Assembly (NCBI RefSeq): GCF_015244705.1
Contig: NZ_JABCQF010000010.1
Location: forward strand, 16,464 to 80,463
Length of the DNA: 64,000 nucleotides
Reading direction: 5' to 3'
Source of the DNA: Gluconobacter potus
Lineage (GTDB): Bacteria > Pseudomonadota > Alphaproteobacteria > Acetobacterales > Acetobacteraceae
Shown: piece after piece, positions 1-8,516 of the stretch
How positions within the stretch are numbered: the stretch's first letter is position 1
How the letters are laid out: the number at the start of each line of letters is the position of its first letter
Translations under genes and position numbers: made by a program
Notes under the pieces: model-generated
Databases searched by the model: none
What the model was told of the DNA's origin: nothing
The model's input: the letters and a program-made list of their open reading frames with translations, nothing else

Positions 1-73
1 TCGTGACCGACTGCATGATTTCCGGGCCAATTCCGTCACCGGCGATGAGTGTGGCGGGAATGGTCTTGGTCAT
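1..73 (-). CDS. isocitrate/3-isopropylmalate dehydrogenase family protein (N-terminal fragment)
   Basis: Only the first 24 codons lie in the window; the gene runs off the left edge. The ATG is at 73 and the visible N-terminus reads MTKTIPATLIAGDGIGPEIM. The GDGIGPE motif is the hallmark of the beta-decarboxylating dehydrogenase family (NAD(P)-dependent isocitrate, isopropylmalate and tartrate dehydrogenases). The fragment is too short to separate these; the wording resembles NAD-type isocitrate dehydrogenases more than LeuB, which is inference. It is divergent from the LysR gene at 186, so it is a likely target of that regulator. Confidence 0.7.
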   Translation of the reverse strand, partial: MTKTIPATLIAGDGIGPEIMQSVT

Positions 74-167
74 GGCGCGTTCCTGTTCGGTCAAAGGGTG
101 GGTCTGTGACGCGGCGGACCTTAAAGAAGTTTCATGTGCGAACCAATGTTTGCAGCAGGGTTTCATC

Positions 168-182
168 ATACTTTAAAGGTAT
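168..182. promoter_or_regulatory. LysR-type box ATAC-N7-GTAT
   Basis: ATAC (168-171), seven bases, then GTAT (179-182) forms the classical T-N11-A dyad of LysR regulators. It ends three bases before the ATG of the LysR gene, in the gap shared with the divergent dehydrogenase. The position fits autorepression combined with control of the divergent gene. No binding data can be inferred. Confidence 0.5.
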
Positions 183-185
183 GGA

Positions 186-1112
186 ATGATTGAGCTCAGA
201 CATCTCCATGCCGTCATCGCCATTGCCGAAGAACGCAATCTGACCCGTGCCGCCGAGCGTCTCGGGATCCAGCAGCCTCCACTGACCCGGTTGCTCAAGG
301 GTATGGAGCAGGAACTTGGTGTTCAGCTCTTTGAACGTCATGCCCGCGGTATGCGCCTGACCTCGGCCGGGCGCAGCATGCTCAAGGGAGCATATGATGT
401 CATCGAACGTATGGATGAGACGGTCGAGGATGTCCGGCGGATCGTGCGTGGTGAGGCCGGAGAACTGTCGATCGGGTTCACGAACTCCGCGCTGTGTCAT
501 CCCAGTCTGCCCGATCTGCTGGGACAGTTTCGCGAGACCTGGCCGGATGTCGGGCTGACGCTGACGGAAGGCAATTCCAGCCAGCTTCTGGGGGCATTGC
601 GGGAAGATACCGTGGATGTTGCTTTCGTCCGGACGTCCATTCCCTATGTGTCGGATGTGGTGGTCGAACTGATCGTGGAAGAGCCGATGGTGTTGGCAGT
701 GCCAAAGAGCCATCGTCTTGCAAAAGAGGCCCCGGCTGCGGGTCTGAAACTGGCTGAACTTGAGGACGAGGACTTCATCCTGTATCAGAGCCAGTACAAT
801 AACGGCCTGTACAAGACGATCGTGGATGCCTGTCTGGGCGCAGGCTTTACCCCGCGGATCCGCCAGAAAGGCCCGCAGCTTCTGGCAGCCTTGAACCTTG
901 TGGCAGGAGGATTGGGCATTTCACTCGTGCCCCAGTCCATGCAGCAGCATCACGCCGGGCAGGTGGTCTATATCCCGCTTTCGTCCCGTACGGCCCTGAC
1001 GGCGCCGCTTTATCTGGTGTTCCGTTCGGTTCGGATGACGGGGGCCAAGCTGTATTTCATCCATCAGGCCCGCCGTATCCGGCAGGCCTATGGCGCGGTC
1101 GCGGCGGAATGA
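186..1112 (+). CDS. LysR family transcriptional regulator
   Basis: 308 residues, the normal LysR length. Residues about 1-60 form the winged helix-turn-helix (LRHLHAVIAIAEERNLTRAA, then PPLTRLLKGMEQELGVQLFE), followed by a periplasmic-binding-protein-like effector domain containing GLGISLVPQSM near the C-terminus. It is transcribed away from the dehydrogenase fragment at 1-73, the usual LysR arrangement, and a T-N11-A box lies just before its ATG. It converges with the AI-2E permease gene four bases beyond its stop. The effector cannot be deduced. Confidence 0.93.
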   Translation: MIELRHLHAVIAIAEERNLTRAAERLGIQQPPLTRLLKGMEQELGVQLFERHARGMRLTSAGRSMLKGAYDVIERMDETVEDVRRIVRGEAGELSIGFTNSALCHPSLPDLLGQFRETWPDVGLTLTEGNSSQLLGALREDTVDVAFVRTSIPYVSDVVVELIVEEPMVLAVPKSHRLAKEAPAAGLKLAELEDEDFILYQSQYNNGLYKTIVDACLGAGFTPRIRQKGPQLLAALNLVAGGLGISLVPQSMQQHHAGQVVYIPLSSRTALTAPLYLVFRSVRMTGAKLYFIHQARRIRQAYGAVAAE

Positions 1113-1116
1113 GGGT

Positions 1117-2214
1117 TCAGGAGTCCAGAGGCGTTGAAACGGATGGGGGTGTCTGGCGGGAGTCACTGATCCAGCTCTTGGTCAGAGTATAGGCCACGGA
1201 CAGGATCAGTGGGCCGATGAAGATCCCGACCAGCCCCAGTCCGCCGAGCCCGCCAATCACGCCGAGCATGATGAGAATGAGCGGGATATCGGCCTGTTTG
1301 CGGATCAGGAACGGGCGCAGGACGTTATCGATGATGATCGTGATGATGGTGACGACCAGCAGAAGCGCTGCCGGGGCAAGACCACGGTCAAAATAGACCC
1401 AGATCACGGCCGGGATCAGGGTGACGCCCGGTCCGGCCTGAAGCAGGCAGACCATGAAGGTCACGGCGGTCAGGATACTGACCCAGGGCGCACCTGCGAG
1501 TTTCAGTCCAATGCCGGCCACGGCGGATTCAACGACTGCGGTGACGGTCACGCCAAAGGCCACGCCCCGGATCGTATAGGCGGCGAGCTGAAGCATTTCC
1601 TTGCCGCGATTGCCCGCCAGGATGGTGACGAGTGTGTCCGCAACCGCGATCGCTGATTCCGCGCGCATCAGGAGCACACCGAGGATGACCAGCGTGAGGA
1701 TGAACTGCAGGGCCAGAATGCTGAAACTGCCCGCATAGGCCAGAAATGTGTGGATGAGGGTTTCCGGCGCCGGGATGACCTGCCGGATCATTTCGGGGAA
1801 CTGCATGCGCTGCATGCGGTCCCAGAATGGCGCGATATGCGGACCGACCAGAGGAAGCCGGCCCATCCATGGCGGCTCATCCGGGATGTGGAGCGTGGAA
1901 GACGAGGAGACCAGCGCGATGATATCGCCGAAATGGCTCGAAACCGTCGTGATGGCGAGCCAGAGCGGCAGGATGAACACCAGCATCGCAATCAGGATGG
2001 TGAGGGAAACGGCCACCCGGCGGCTGTTTCCGACGAAGGTCTGAAGCCGTCGCAGCATGGGCCAGGTCGTCACCGCGATCGTGACGGCCCAGATCGTGGC
2101 GGGAAGGAACGGCTTGAGGATCCAGATGGCGCTGATGACAATGCCGCTCGCCAGCAGGGCAACCAGAACGGACCGGGTATTGTCCTGAGAACCGTTCTGG
2201 AAAAGGTCTGGCAT
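1117..2214 (-). CDS. AI-2E family transporter (PerM/YdiK type)
   Basis: 365 residues, the usual family length. The hydrophobic pattern is typical of the AI-2E/PerM family: paired N-terminal segments (LVALLASGIVISAIWILKPF and the following helix), a polar middle part at about residues 100-150, and a C-terminal helix cluster with the glycine-rich stretch IMLGVIGGLGGLGLVGIFIG that characterises this family. Members are inner-membrane proteins linked to export of AI-2, indole or Na+/H+ exchange; the substrate here is unknown. It stands alone, with about 105 bases before the thiamine operon that is read in the same direction. Confidence 0.9.
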   Translation of the reverse strand: MPDLFQNGSQDNTRSVLVALLASGIVISAIWILKPFLPATIWAVTIAVTTWPMLRRLQTFVGNSRRVAVSLTILIAMLVFILPLWLAITTVSSHFGDIIALVSSSSTLHIPDEPPWMGRLPLVGPHIAPFWDRMQRMQFPEMIRQVIPAPETLIHTFLAYAGSFSILALQFILTLVILGVLLMRAESAIAVADTLVTILAGNRGKEMLQLAAYTIRGVAFGVTVTAVVESAVAGIGLKLAGAPWVSILTAVTFMVCLLQAGPGVTLIPAVIWVYFDRGLAPAALLLVVTIITIIIDNVLRPFLIRKQADIPLILIMLGVIGGLGGLGLVGIFIGPLILSVAYTLTKSWISDSRQTPPSVSTPLDS

Positions 2215-2319
2215 TGAAGGCTTGGCTTTCCGTGGAAATAAAATCAGCAGTGCTGCGCTGGGAAAGATAGGCCGATCTGCCCGCAGGAGAAAGTAGGGGT
2301 ATCTGAAATCTGCGAATGC

Positions 2320-2889
2320 TTAGTCTGGTGAGGCGGCTGACGGATCGGGCTTCCAGAGGCGGTATCCGTTGACGGCGAGCAGGACGAAGCCGGCATACAG
2401 GACTGCCGTCGGGTAAAGGCCACGGCTGATGAACAGGGCGACATAGGCGCTGTCTACCACGATCCACAGGGACCAGGTTTCGCGATAGCGCATGGTGTCC
2501 CAGCACTGGGCGAGAATGCTGTAGGCCGTGAGGGTAGCATCCGTGACGGGCATGGGATCATTGGTGAAGCGCGCGAGGACGAAGGCCCAGACCGCGCTTC
2601 CCGCTGCGCCGCAGAGCAGACCGTTCAGAAGGGTACGGCGTGTCGGGCGCCGGACGCGGATCCGGCCATCCGGTTTTTCCATCCGGCGCCAGTGCCGCCA
2701 GCCGTAGACAACATACAGGCAGAACGCGATCTGAAGCCCTGCATCGGCATAGAGCCGCGCTTTGAGGAACACCCAGCAGTAAAGCCCCGCCGCTGCCAGT
2801 GAAACGGGCCAGCAGATCATGCTGCGTCGTGACGTCAGCCAGACGGCGAGTGCGCTGAGGACGGCGCCCAGAATTTCGATCAGGGACAT
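2320..2889 (-). CDS. pnuT: PnuC-family permease, probable thiamine transporter PnuT
   Basis: 189 residues with about seven membrane segments and the aromatic-rich signature of PnuC proteins: VVYGWRHWRR near residue 60, YSILAQCWDTMRYRETWSLW near 145, and a C-terminal NGYRLWKPD. PnuC proteins carry nicotinamide riboside by facilitated diffusion, while the PnuT branch carries thiamine. The thiamine assignment here is inference from context: it is the last gene of an operon that starts at a TPP riboswitch and contains a TonB receptor and a small-molecule kinase. The start overlaps the kinase stop by 10 bases, implying translational coupling. The kinase would trap the substrate after uptake, as known for PnuC-type carriers. 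Confidence 0.82.
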   Translation of the reverse strand: MSLIEILGAVLSALAVWLTSRRSMICWPVSLAAAGLYCWVFLKARLYADAGLQIAFCLYVVYGWRHWRRMEKPDGRIRVRRPTRRTLLNGLLCGAAGSAVWAFVLARFTNDPMPVTDATLTAYSILAQCWDTMRYRETWSLWIVVDSAYVALFISRGLYPTAVLYAGFVLLAVNGYRLWKPDPSAASPD

Positions 2890-4034
2890 GAAGGGGCCTG
2901 AAGGATCCGGGTCAGCCAGCGCAGGAACTGCTGCCCGGAGGGCGAGCCGAACCAGTGCGCGTGGCCCAGAAGATAGTCCGTATAGGCCGCTTTCACGCCA
3001 GCCCGGTCGTGGACCAGCGTCTCGTAATAGGCGACCTCGGAGAGGGCATATTCGACGTGCACAAGCGGAAGGAAGAGGGGTACCAGACGGCGTTCTTCGC
3101 GGGAGAGCGCATATTGCGCCAGATAGCCCGACAGGAACGCTTCGAGCCGTTCATGAATGACAGGGCAGTCGTTCTGGGGTTCGAGCCATGCGATGGCGGT
3201 GCGTTCGATGGCGACCGCAAGATCATAGGCGGCGCAGGTCCGGTCCGACATGCCGAAATCGAGAATGCCGCAGACCTGTGCATCGGCGCCCGTCCCGGTC
3301 CAGAACAGGTTGGAGGGGTGCCAGTCGCCATGGCCCCAGCGGGGCTGGATCGTGCCGAGATGGGGTTTCAGTCTCTCATGAAACGGCAGCAGGGCGGTAG
3401 GGATATCCTCACGCCAGGGATGACGGGTCAGGGCCTCTGTCAGCCCGGCCTGTTGCGGGATCCAGCGTTCCAGTCCGGCCATCAGGTCAGGCGATGTGAT
3501 GACCTCGAACGTGGAGAGCAGGGGGCGTCGTGAAGGACGTGCAGGGGCATCAAAGCTTCTGGCGGCCTCATGAAGCCGTCCCAGATGCAGGCCGCCCGAA
3601 AAGGCGTGCTTGACGTTGTGGAATGGCTCCCAGGACTGCACGGTTTCGTACAGGTCATGGCCGGGCATGATGGAAAAGACTTCGTATGCTGACCCACCGA
3701 GATCGAGGGCGGCCTGACCGGTTTTTGTGCGCCATGTCTGGCCGACTGGAACGCCCTGTTCGGCCAGATGCGTGATGAAGCGGTGTTCTTCCCCGAGAGC
3801 CGTGGCATCGCGTAGGCAATGGTCATGACGTTTGACGAAAACCTGGCTCCCATCCGCCAGCGCGACGACGCCCGTCGAGGAAAACGGTCGCCGTCCATGC
3901 CAGATGACCTGTCGGGCCGGAGCTGGAAGCGGGAAATGGGACAGGACCTCGCAGGCTTCGGCATCCGACAGTGCCGGCCAGTCCCGTTTGTTTTCGGGAC
4001 CGTTGACGCCGAACTGTCCGGATGCCTCTGCCAT
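2880..4034 (-). CDS. APH-fold phosphotransferase, candidate thiamine kinase
   Basis: 384 residues of the aminoglycoside phosphotransferase/choline kinase fold. The catalytic loop is HGDWHPSNLFW (Asp base plus Asn) and the metal-binding DFG-like motif is GILDFGMSD followed by the YDLA helix. E. coli ThiK, which makes thiamine monophosphate, belongs to this fold, as do homoserine and choline kinases. Position between the receptor gene (2-base gap) and the PnuT gene (10-base overlap), all under one TPP riboswitch, makes thiamine or a thiamine precursor the likely substrate. Homoserine kinase is a less likely alternative. The function is inferred from context and not from substrate-pocket residues. 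Confidence 0.75.
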   Translation of the reverse strand: MAEASGQFGVNGPENKRDWPALSDAEACEVLSHFPLPAPARQVIWHGRRPFSSTGVVALADGSQVFVKRHDHCLRDATALGEEHRFITHLAEQGVPVGQTWRTKTGQAALDLGGSAYEVFSIMPGHDLYETVQSWEPFHNVKHAFSGGLHLGRLHEAARSFDAPARPSRRPLLSTFEVITSPDLMAGLERWIPQQAGLTEALTRHPWREDIPTALLPFHERLKPHLGTIQPRWGHGDWHPSNLFWTGTGADAQVCGILDFGMSDRTCAAYDLAVAIERTAIAWLEPQNDCPVIHERLEAFLSGYLAQYALSREERRLVPLFLPLVHVEYALSEVAYYETLVHDRAGVKAAYTDYLLGHAHWFGSPSGQQFLRWLTRILQAPSCP

Positions 4035-4036
4035 GC

Positions 4037-6535
4037 TCAGAATCCCGTGGAGGCGGTGAACAGGGCCGCGAAGCCGCCACCGATATAATAGCTCGGGGCA
4101 CTGCCGGCGATGGTGGTGCCATAGACGCCGGTCGTGTCCTTCGCGTTCAGGGTGGGGCTCGCCACGCCGGAAAGATAGTGCTCGTTCGTGATGTTGATGA
4201 AGTTCATCCGCAGGGTCGGCTGATGCAGATGGACGTGGTCCGAAAAGCGGTAGCCGATGGCGAGATCACCCGTCGTATGATCCGAGACGCGCTCGTCATT
4301 CATGAAGGTGGCGTACTGGTGGCCGGTGTAATGCACGGTGGCGACGCCGAAGATGTGTCCGTCATCGTAACTCAGCCCGGCTGCGGCCTGAAGGGTGGGG
4401 CTGCGGACGGCGATTTTGCCACGGGTGCGCAGAAGGTCCCCGCCGGACATCAGGTCGTTGTCGATGGTGGCGTGCAGGTATTCACCCGACACATAGGGGC
4501 TGAAATGGTGCCAGGGGCGCAGGCCGATTTCCACGTCCACGCCGCGTGATGTCTGGCCGCCGGCATTCATGGTCGTGCTGACAATGGAGCCGTTCTGCAC
4601 GGCCTGCGTGGAGATCTGGCGGTTGGTGAAGTTGTAGTTGAACAGCGTCAGGCTGCCGATGATCCAGCGTCCCGTCCGGCGATATCCCAGCTCTTCGGAA
4701 ATGGAATATTCATTGCGGACATCCGTGGAGCCGGTTCCGTACATCTCGCCCGATGAGGGGTCATAGGTGTTGTAAAGCGCGGTCTGATCGGGGGCGCGGA
4801 AATTGGTCGTGGCATTGAAGAAAAGCTGGTTCTCGCCATCAATCCGCCAGCGCACGCCCAGACGGGGCAGGGGCTCCATGCTGTTGGACGCGACATGGTA
4901 CTGCGGCCCCGGCAGGCTGTTCGTGCCGTCACGGCTCATCATGACGGCCTTGAAGCCGAGGTCGATGGCCAGATGGTCGTGCAGCAGGGACATGTGATCG
5001 CCGACGAACAGGGCATTGGTCTGGGAAATGGTGTGGAAACTGCCGCCCAGAAGTCGCTCGCCGTTTGACAGGCGGATCACGTCCTTGCCGTTTTCCGCCC
5101 AGATATCCGGAGCATATCCATTGGTCTGGACGGCTGTGAACGGCTGCTGCTCGTTGTCATCGCCGTAATCGTACCAGTAACCGAGAACGAAATCGTTCCA
5201 GCCGGTCTTGTAATGCAGGGCGCTGGTAAAGCCGGAGCGGTAGCTGCGCTGGGTATAGTCTGCGCGGACCACGCCGACGCCGTCCTGCGCGCCGGGCAGG
5301 TTCAGCGTGTCGGACAGGGCCTGCGTGCCCTGATAGAGACCGGAGGTGGACATCGTGCTTCCGCCTGGCCAGTTGCCATAGGCGAACTGGGCGTAAGGTG
5401 TGACGTCCAGGGACAGGCGGTCTGTCAGTGTCAGATGAACGGGCGCTCCGCCATAAAGCGTGCGCTCTCCGTCCCGCCACAGGCGCCAGTAATTCGCGCC
5501 GTTTTCGGGATTGCTGCTGTCATAGCGGGCCAGAAGGTTGTTCTGCCCTTTGATCCCGTCCGATTTCCAGCTCTCCATCGTCGGTTCGGGATACCAGCTT
5601 GTGATGGTTGTGTTGAAAGAGCCGAGGAGACTGGCGCGGTTGCCCTGCCCCCATTCCTTGAGGAACTTGAAATCGACGTGCTGTTTCTCGTCGCGTCCGG
5701 GGCCGCGCCAGTTGTCGGTTGCGCCATGAGAATAGGATATGAAGCCACGGATGCCGGTATGGGCGATGTCGCCGGTATCGAGGCGGATGAATTCGCGGTT
5801 GGTGTTGTAGGACCCATAAGACACGCTGGCATCGCCCCCGGCTTTTTTGGCGGGGTCGCGGAATGTCAGGTTCATCAGGCCGCCGGCCGCGTTCAGGACC
5901 GGGCTGTCGAGATCGGCCGATCCCTGAGCCAGGGCGATTTCCTGATAGTTTTCACTGTCCGCGAACTGGCTCGGCGTGCCGGAATAATAGGCCACGTCAT
6001 TCAGCGGCATGCCTTCGAGCACATAGCCGATGGCGCTGTTATCGAGACCGCGGACGGTGATGTTCGTATTCGGGGAAAAGCCCATCGGATCGGACGAGGC
6101 GACATTGGCGCCGGGCAGCATGGAGGCAAGCTGGAAAGCTGTTGCCATCGGGGCCTGTTTGGAAATGAAATCCTGACTGACCGTACTGACGGATTTCACG
6201 CCGTCCTGCAGATGGATCAGTCCGCCCCCCGGCTGGTTGCCGGGAGCGCTGTCCGGAATCCGGTGCACGATGATGTGCTCGGCCCTGAGGGGCTTAACTG
6301 CATGCGTTTGGACGGCCTGCGTCTGGGATGCTGTCTGCTGGACCGGTGGCTTGGTCGTAGCCGGCGTATCGGCGGCACGCGCGACCGAAAAACAGACCGT
6401 TGTGCCGAGCAGGACGGGCAGAAGACTGCGATATCGCGGACGCAAGACGGGAGACGCAGGTGTTTCCCGGGTATTGGGGCAGTATGGTCTGACAGACGCT
6501 GGGGCCGGAAGGGCCGGAGGTTGTCTGTGTGCCAT
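4037..6535 (-). CDS. TonB-dependent outer-membrane receptor, probable thiamine receptor
   Basis: 832 residues from the ATG at 6535, chosen because GAGGAG lies seven bases before it. Residues up to about 55 form a long signal peptide ending VARAAD. A plug domain follows (RGLDNSAIGYVLEGMPLNDV, NAAGGLMNLTFRDP) and then a beta-barrel whose last residue is Phe, as needed for BamA recognition. Family members use the TonB-ExbBD energy of the inner membrane to import scarce ligands. The ligand is assigned from the TPP riboswitch in the leader at 6640-6752 and from the kinase and PnuT genes downstream; TPP-regulated receptors of this kind are known in Bacteroidetes and Proteobacteria. Expression should fall when cellular TPP is high. 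Confidence 0.88.
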   Translation of the reverse strand: MAHRQPPALPAPASVRPYCPNTRETPASPVLRPRYRSLLPVLLGTTVCFSVARAADTPATTKPPVQQTASQTQAVQTHAVKPLRAEHIIVHRIPDSAPGNQPGGGLIHLQDGVKSVSTVSQDFISKQAPMATAFQLASMLPGANVASSDPMGFSPNTNITVRGLDNSAIGYVLEGMPLNDVAYYSGTPSQFADSENYQEIALAQGSADLDSPVLNAAGGLMNLTFRDPAKKAGGDASVSYGSYNTNREFIRLDTGDIAHTGIRGFISYSHGATDNWRGPGRDEKQHVDFKFLKEWGQGNRASLLGSFNTTITSWYPEPTMESWKSDGIKGQNNLLARYDSSNPENGANYWRLWRDGERTLYGGAPVHLTLTDRLSLDVTPYAQFAYGNWPGGSTMSTSGLYQGTQALSDTLNLPGAQDGVGVVRADYTQRSYRSGFTSALHYKTGWNDFVLGYWYDYGDDNEQQPFTAVQTNGYAPDIWAENGKDVIRLSNGERLLGGSFHTISQTNALFVGDHMSLLHDHLAIDLGFKAVMMSRDGTNSLPGPQYHVASNSMEPLPRLGVRWRIDGENQLFFNATTNFRAPDQTALYNTYDPSSGEMYGTGSTDVRNEYSISEELGYRRTGRWIIGSLTLFNYNFTNRQISTQAVQNGSIVSTTMNAGGQTSRGVDVEIGLRPWHHFSPYVSGEYLHATIDNDLMSGGDLLRTRGKIAVRSPTLQAAAGLSYDDGHIFGVATVHYTGHQYATFMNDERVSDHTTGDLAIGYRFSDHVHLHQPTLRMNFINITNEHYLSGVASPTLNAKDTTGVYGTTIAGSAPSYYIGGGFAALFTASTGF

Positions 6536-6639
6536 GATGAGAGACTCCTCGCCTGCAAGCAATGAGATCTCAGCTCTGACAGGAAAGGTTCAAGCTGCTG
6601 GCTGCGTTGTGCATGAGCATGCGTCGGGCAGACAGCGAC

Positions 6640-6752
6640 CACCATCCCTCCGCCAGTATGAACTGGATCAGGTTCAATGGGTCACTGCGCCGCATGACTT
6701 TTAAGGGTCACACCAGCAGAATCTCAGCCCCATGTCGGAGCCCCCCACGGTG
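6640..6752 (-). promoter_or_regulatory. TPP riboswitch (THI element)
   Basis: Read on the minus strand, all conserved blocks of the TPP aptamer are present in order: P1 5' strand CACCGT, the CTGAGA core (6722-6727), a variable P3 arm, then ACCTGATCCAGTTCATACTG with GGCGGAGGGA, and the P1 3' strand ATGGTG. The arms CACCGT and ATGGTG can pair. The aptamer ends about 105 bases before the receptor ATG, leaving room for an expression platform, but I could not decide between terminator and ribosome-site sequestration. It controls the receptor-kinase-PnuT operon. Confidence 0.95.
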
Positions 6753-6952
6753 AAGCGTCACAAATCCTCTCTGGAAGAGAAATTGTCAACATGACGGAGC
6801 CGCCCGAAGCCGGGCGTCGCATACGACCAGGGGTATGTTGCGAACAGCTCTGAGGAGAATGTTCATTTTTTATTAATAACGATGGTATAAATTTACAAAC
6901 ACTCACGCCCCTCCCTGAACATAGCGTGAGACCAGAGGTCAAAAAGGCTCTC

Positions 6953-8380
6953 ATGCTGAACTGGATTGAAAAAACCGCCTATGTCCGCCAGAAAATCAAG
7001 GTGCTCTTTGCCGTTCTGATTCTGGTTTCTGTACTTCAGTTCATGGTTGAGCAGGTTTTTCAGCATCTGTTCGTGCATTACCGGCATGAACAGACCCTGT
7101 CGCAGTGCGCGGGACTGCTGTTCCAGATTGCCCTGACGCTCCTGATCGCCAGATTTGCCATCCGTATCGTCGCGGTTCCCTTCGAGGAGATTACGGCGGC
7201 CACGGAAAAAGTGGCCGGGGGGGCGCTCAACATCACCATTCCGTGCCTTCATCATCAGGACTGCGCCGGGCGTCTGGCCCGCTCCCTTCAGTCCTTTCGG
7301 GAAAACAGCCAGAACCAGCTGAAGCTTCAGGAAATCTCGGCCACCGAGGCGCGTGAGGCCGCGCGTATCCAGAAGGAACTCTCCGGAAAGAGCGAAAGCA
7401 TCCGTCGGCTGCAGAGCGAAACGATCGGGACGATCTGCGCCGGGATGGAAATCGTGAAGAAGGGGGACCTGACCTTCACGTTCCAGGAGCATTTTCAGGA
7501 CCGGTTTGAAGAGTTCAGGCGGGATTTCAATACACTCATCCATATTTACCGCACGGCGATTGCCAGGATTTCCGATGCAACGTCCATGATTGCCAACGGG
7601 ACATCGGAAATCGCTTCGGCTTCCGCGGAACTGAGCGAGCGGACAGAACGGCAGGCCGTCAACCTTGCCCAGTCCGCCGCGTCCCTCAACAGCATCACGC
7701 AGACAGTCGGCAAAACCGCCCGCTCCGCGGTGCAGGCGCGTGAGACGTCTCTGGAAACACGGGCCCAGACGGTTGTGATTTCGGGGGTCATGCATTCGGC
7801 CAATACGGTCATGGGGGAAATCCGGGCCTCCTCGCGGCAGGTCGAGAGCATTCTGGGCCTGATCGAGGAGATCGCGTTTCAGACCAATCTCCTGTCGCTG
7901 AACGCGGGGATCGAGGCCGCGCGCGCCGGTGATGCGGGCCAGGGATTTGACGTGGTCGCAAAGGAGATCAGGGCTCTGGCCCAGCGTTCGGCCAAGTCCG
8001 CCCAGGATATCCGCAACATCATCACGTCCTCGGGGCGTCAGGTGGAAGAAGGTGTTCATTTCGTCGGCGAGGCGGATCGGTCGATGAAGGTCATCAGCCA
8101 GCATGTGGACGGGATCACGTCGCTGCTTGAAGAGATTTCCCGGTCCACGACGGGTGAGGCTGAAAGTCTTGAGACGATCAACAAGGCCATCAATGAAATG
8201 GACCAGATGACCCAGCGGAATGCCGCCATGGTGGAAGAGGTCAACGTGGCGTGCCGGAACCTGAGCAACGAGGCGAAGGATCTTTTCGCCGAACTGTCCA
8301 GATTCCGCTTTGCTCCAGCCCCGCCATCCGATGACTGGATGCATCCTGCAAACCGGAGCCTTGCTGCGGTAGAAGGCTGA
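6953..8380 (+). CDS. methyl-accepting chemotaxis protein without a periplasmic sensor domain
   Basis: 475 residues from the ATG at 6953 (AAAGG upstream); a GTG at 6926 is an alternative. Two membrane helices ([14 protein letters not shown] and [16 protein letters not shown]) are separated by only about two dozen residues, so no periplasmic ligand domain exists. A HAMP region follows ([16 protein letters not shown]), then a second HAMP-like unit ([17 protein letters not shown]), then the signalling hairpin with the conserved tip [18 protein letters not shown]. It should dock CheW/CheA at the membrane and sense a membrane or cytoplasmic cue. No other chemotaxis gene is nearby. Confidence 0.93.
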   Translation: MLNWIEKTAYVRQKIKVLFAVLILVSVLQFMVEQVFQHLFVHYRHEQTLSQCAGLLFQIALTLLIARFAIRIVAVPFEEITAATEKVAGGALNITIPCLHHQDCAGRLARSLQSFRENSQNQLKLQEISATEAREAARIQKELSGKSESIRRLQSETIGTICAGMEIVKKGDLTFTFQEHFQDRFEEFRRDFNTLIHIYRTAIARISDATSMIANGTSEIASASAELSERTERQAVNLAQSAASLNSITQTVGKTARSAVQARETSLETRAQTVVISGVMHSANTVMGEIRASSRQVESILGLIEEIAFQTNLLSLNAGIEAARAGDAGQGFDVVAKEIRALAQRSAKSAQDIRNIITSSGRQVEEGVHFVGEADRSMKVISQHVDGITSLLEEISRSTTGEAESLETINKAINEMDQMTQRNAAMVEEVNVACRNLSNEAKDLFAELSRFRFAPAPPSDDWMHPANRSLAAVEG

Positions 8381-8516
8381 CGAAGACGGTCCTGTCCCGG
8401 CCGGGACGGTGGAACATTATCGCGACATGCCTCGACATCGGGCCTGATATTCCCGACACTGGCGGCATGCCGGCTCGTTCCTTGTGCTCTCCTGTCCTGA
8501 ATGACGGATCCTGCCC

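Noticed and set aside
2320..2889. PnuC as nicotinamide riboside transporter
   Set aside because: Fold fits, but the TPP riboswitch and receptor context make thiamine (PnuT) the better assignment; not excluded by sequence alone.
5213..6565. Long open frame antisense to the TonB receptor gene
   Set aside because: Composition-driven shadow of the receptor; no family motifs, and it would run into the riboswitch region on the opposite strand.
6893..8344. 483-codon open frame opposite the chemoreceptor gene
   Set aside because: The plus strand encodes an unmistakable signalling domain; the minus frame is a GC-skew shadow.
8394..8407. GTCCCGGCCGGGAC palindrome after the chemoreceptor gene
   Set aside because: 14-base palindrome without loop or T run; likely chance in GC-rich DNA.
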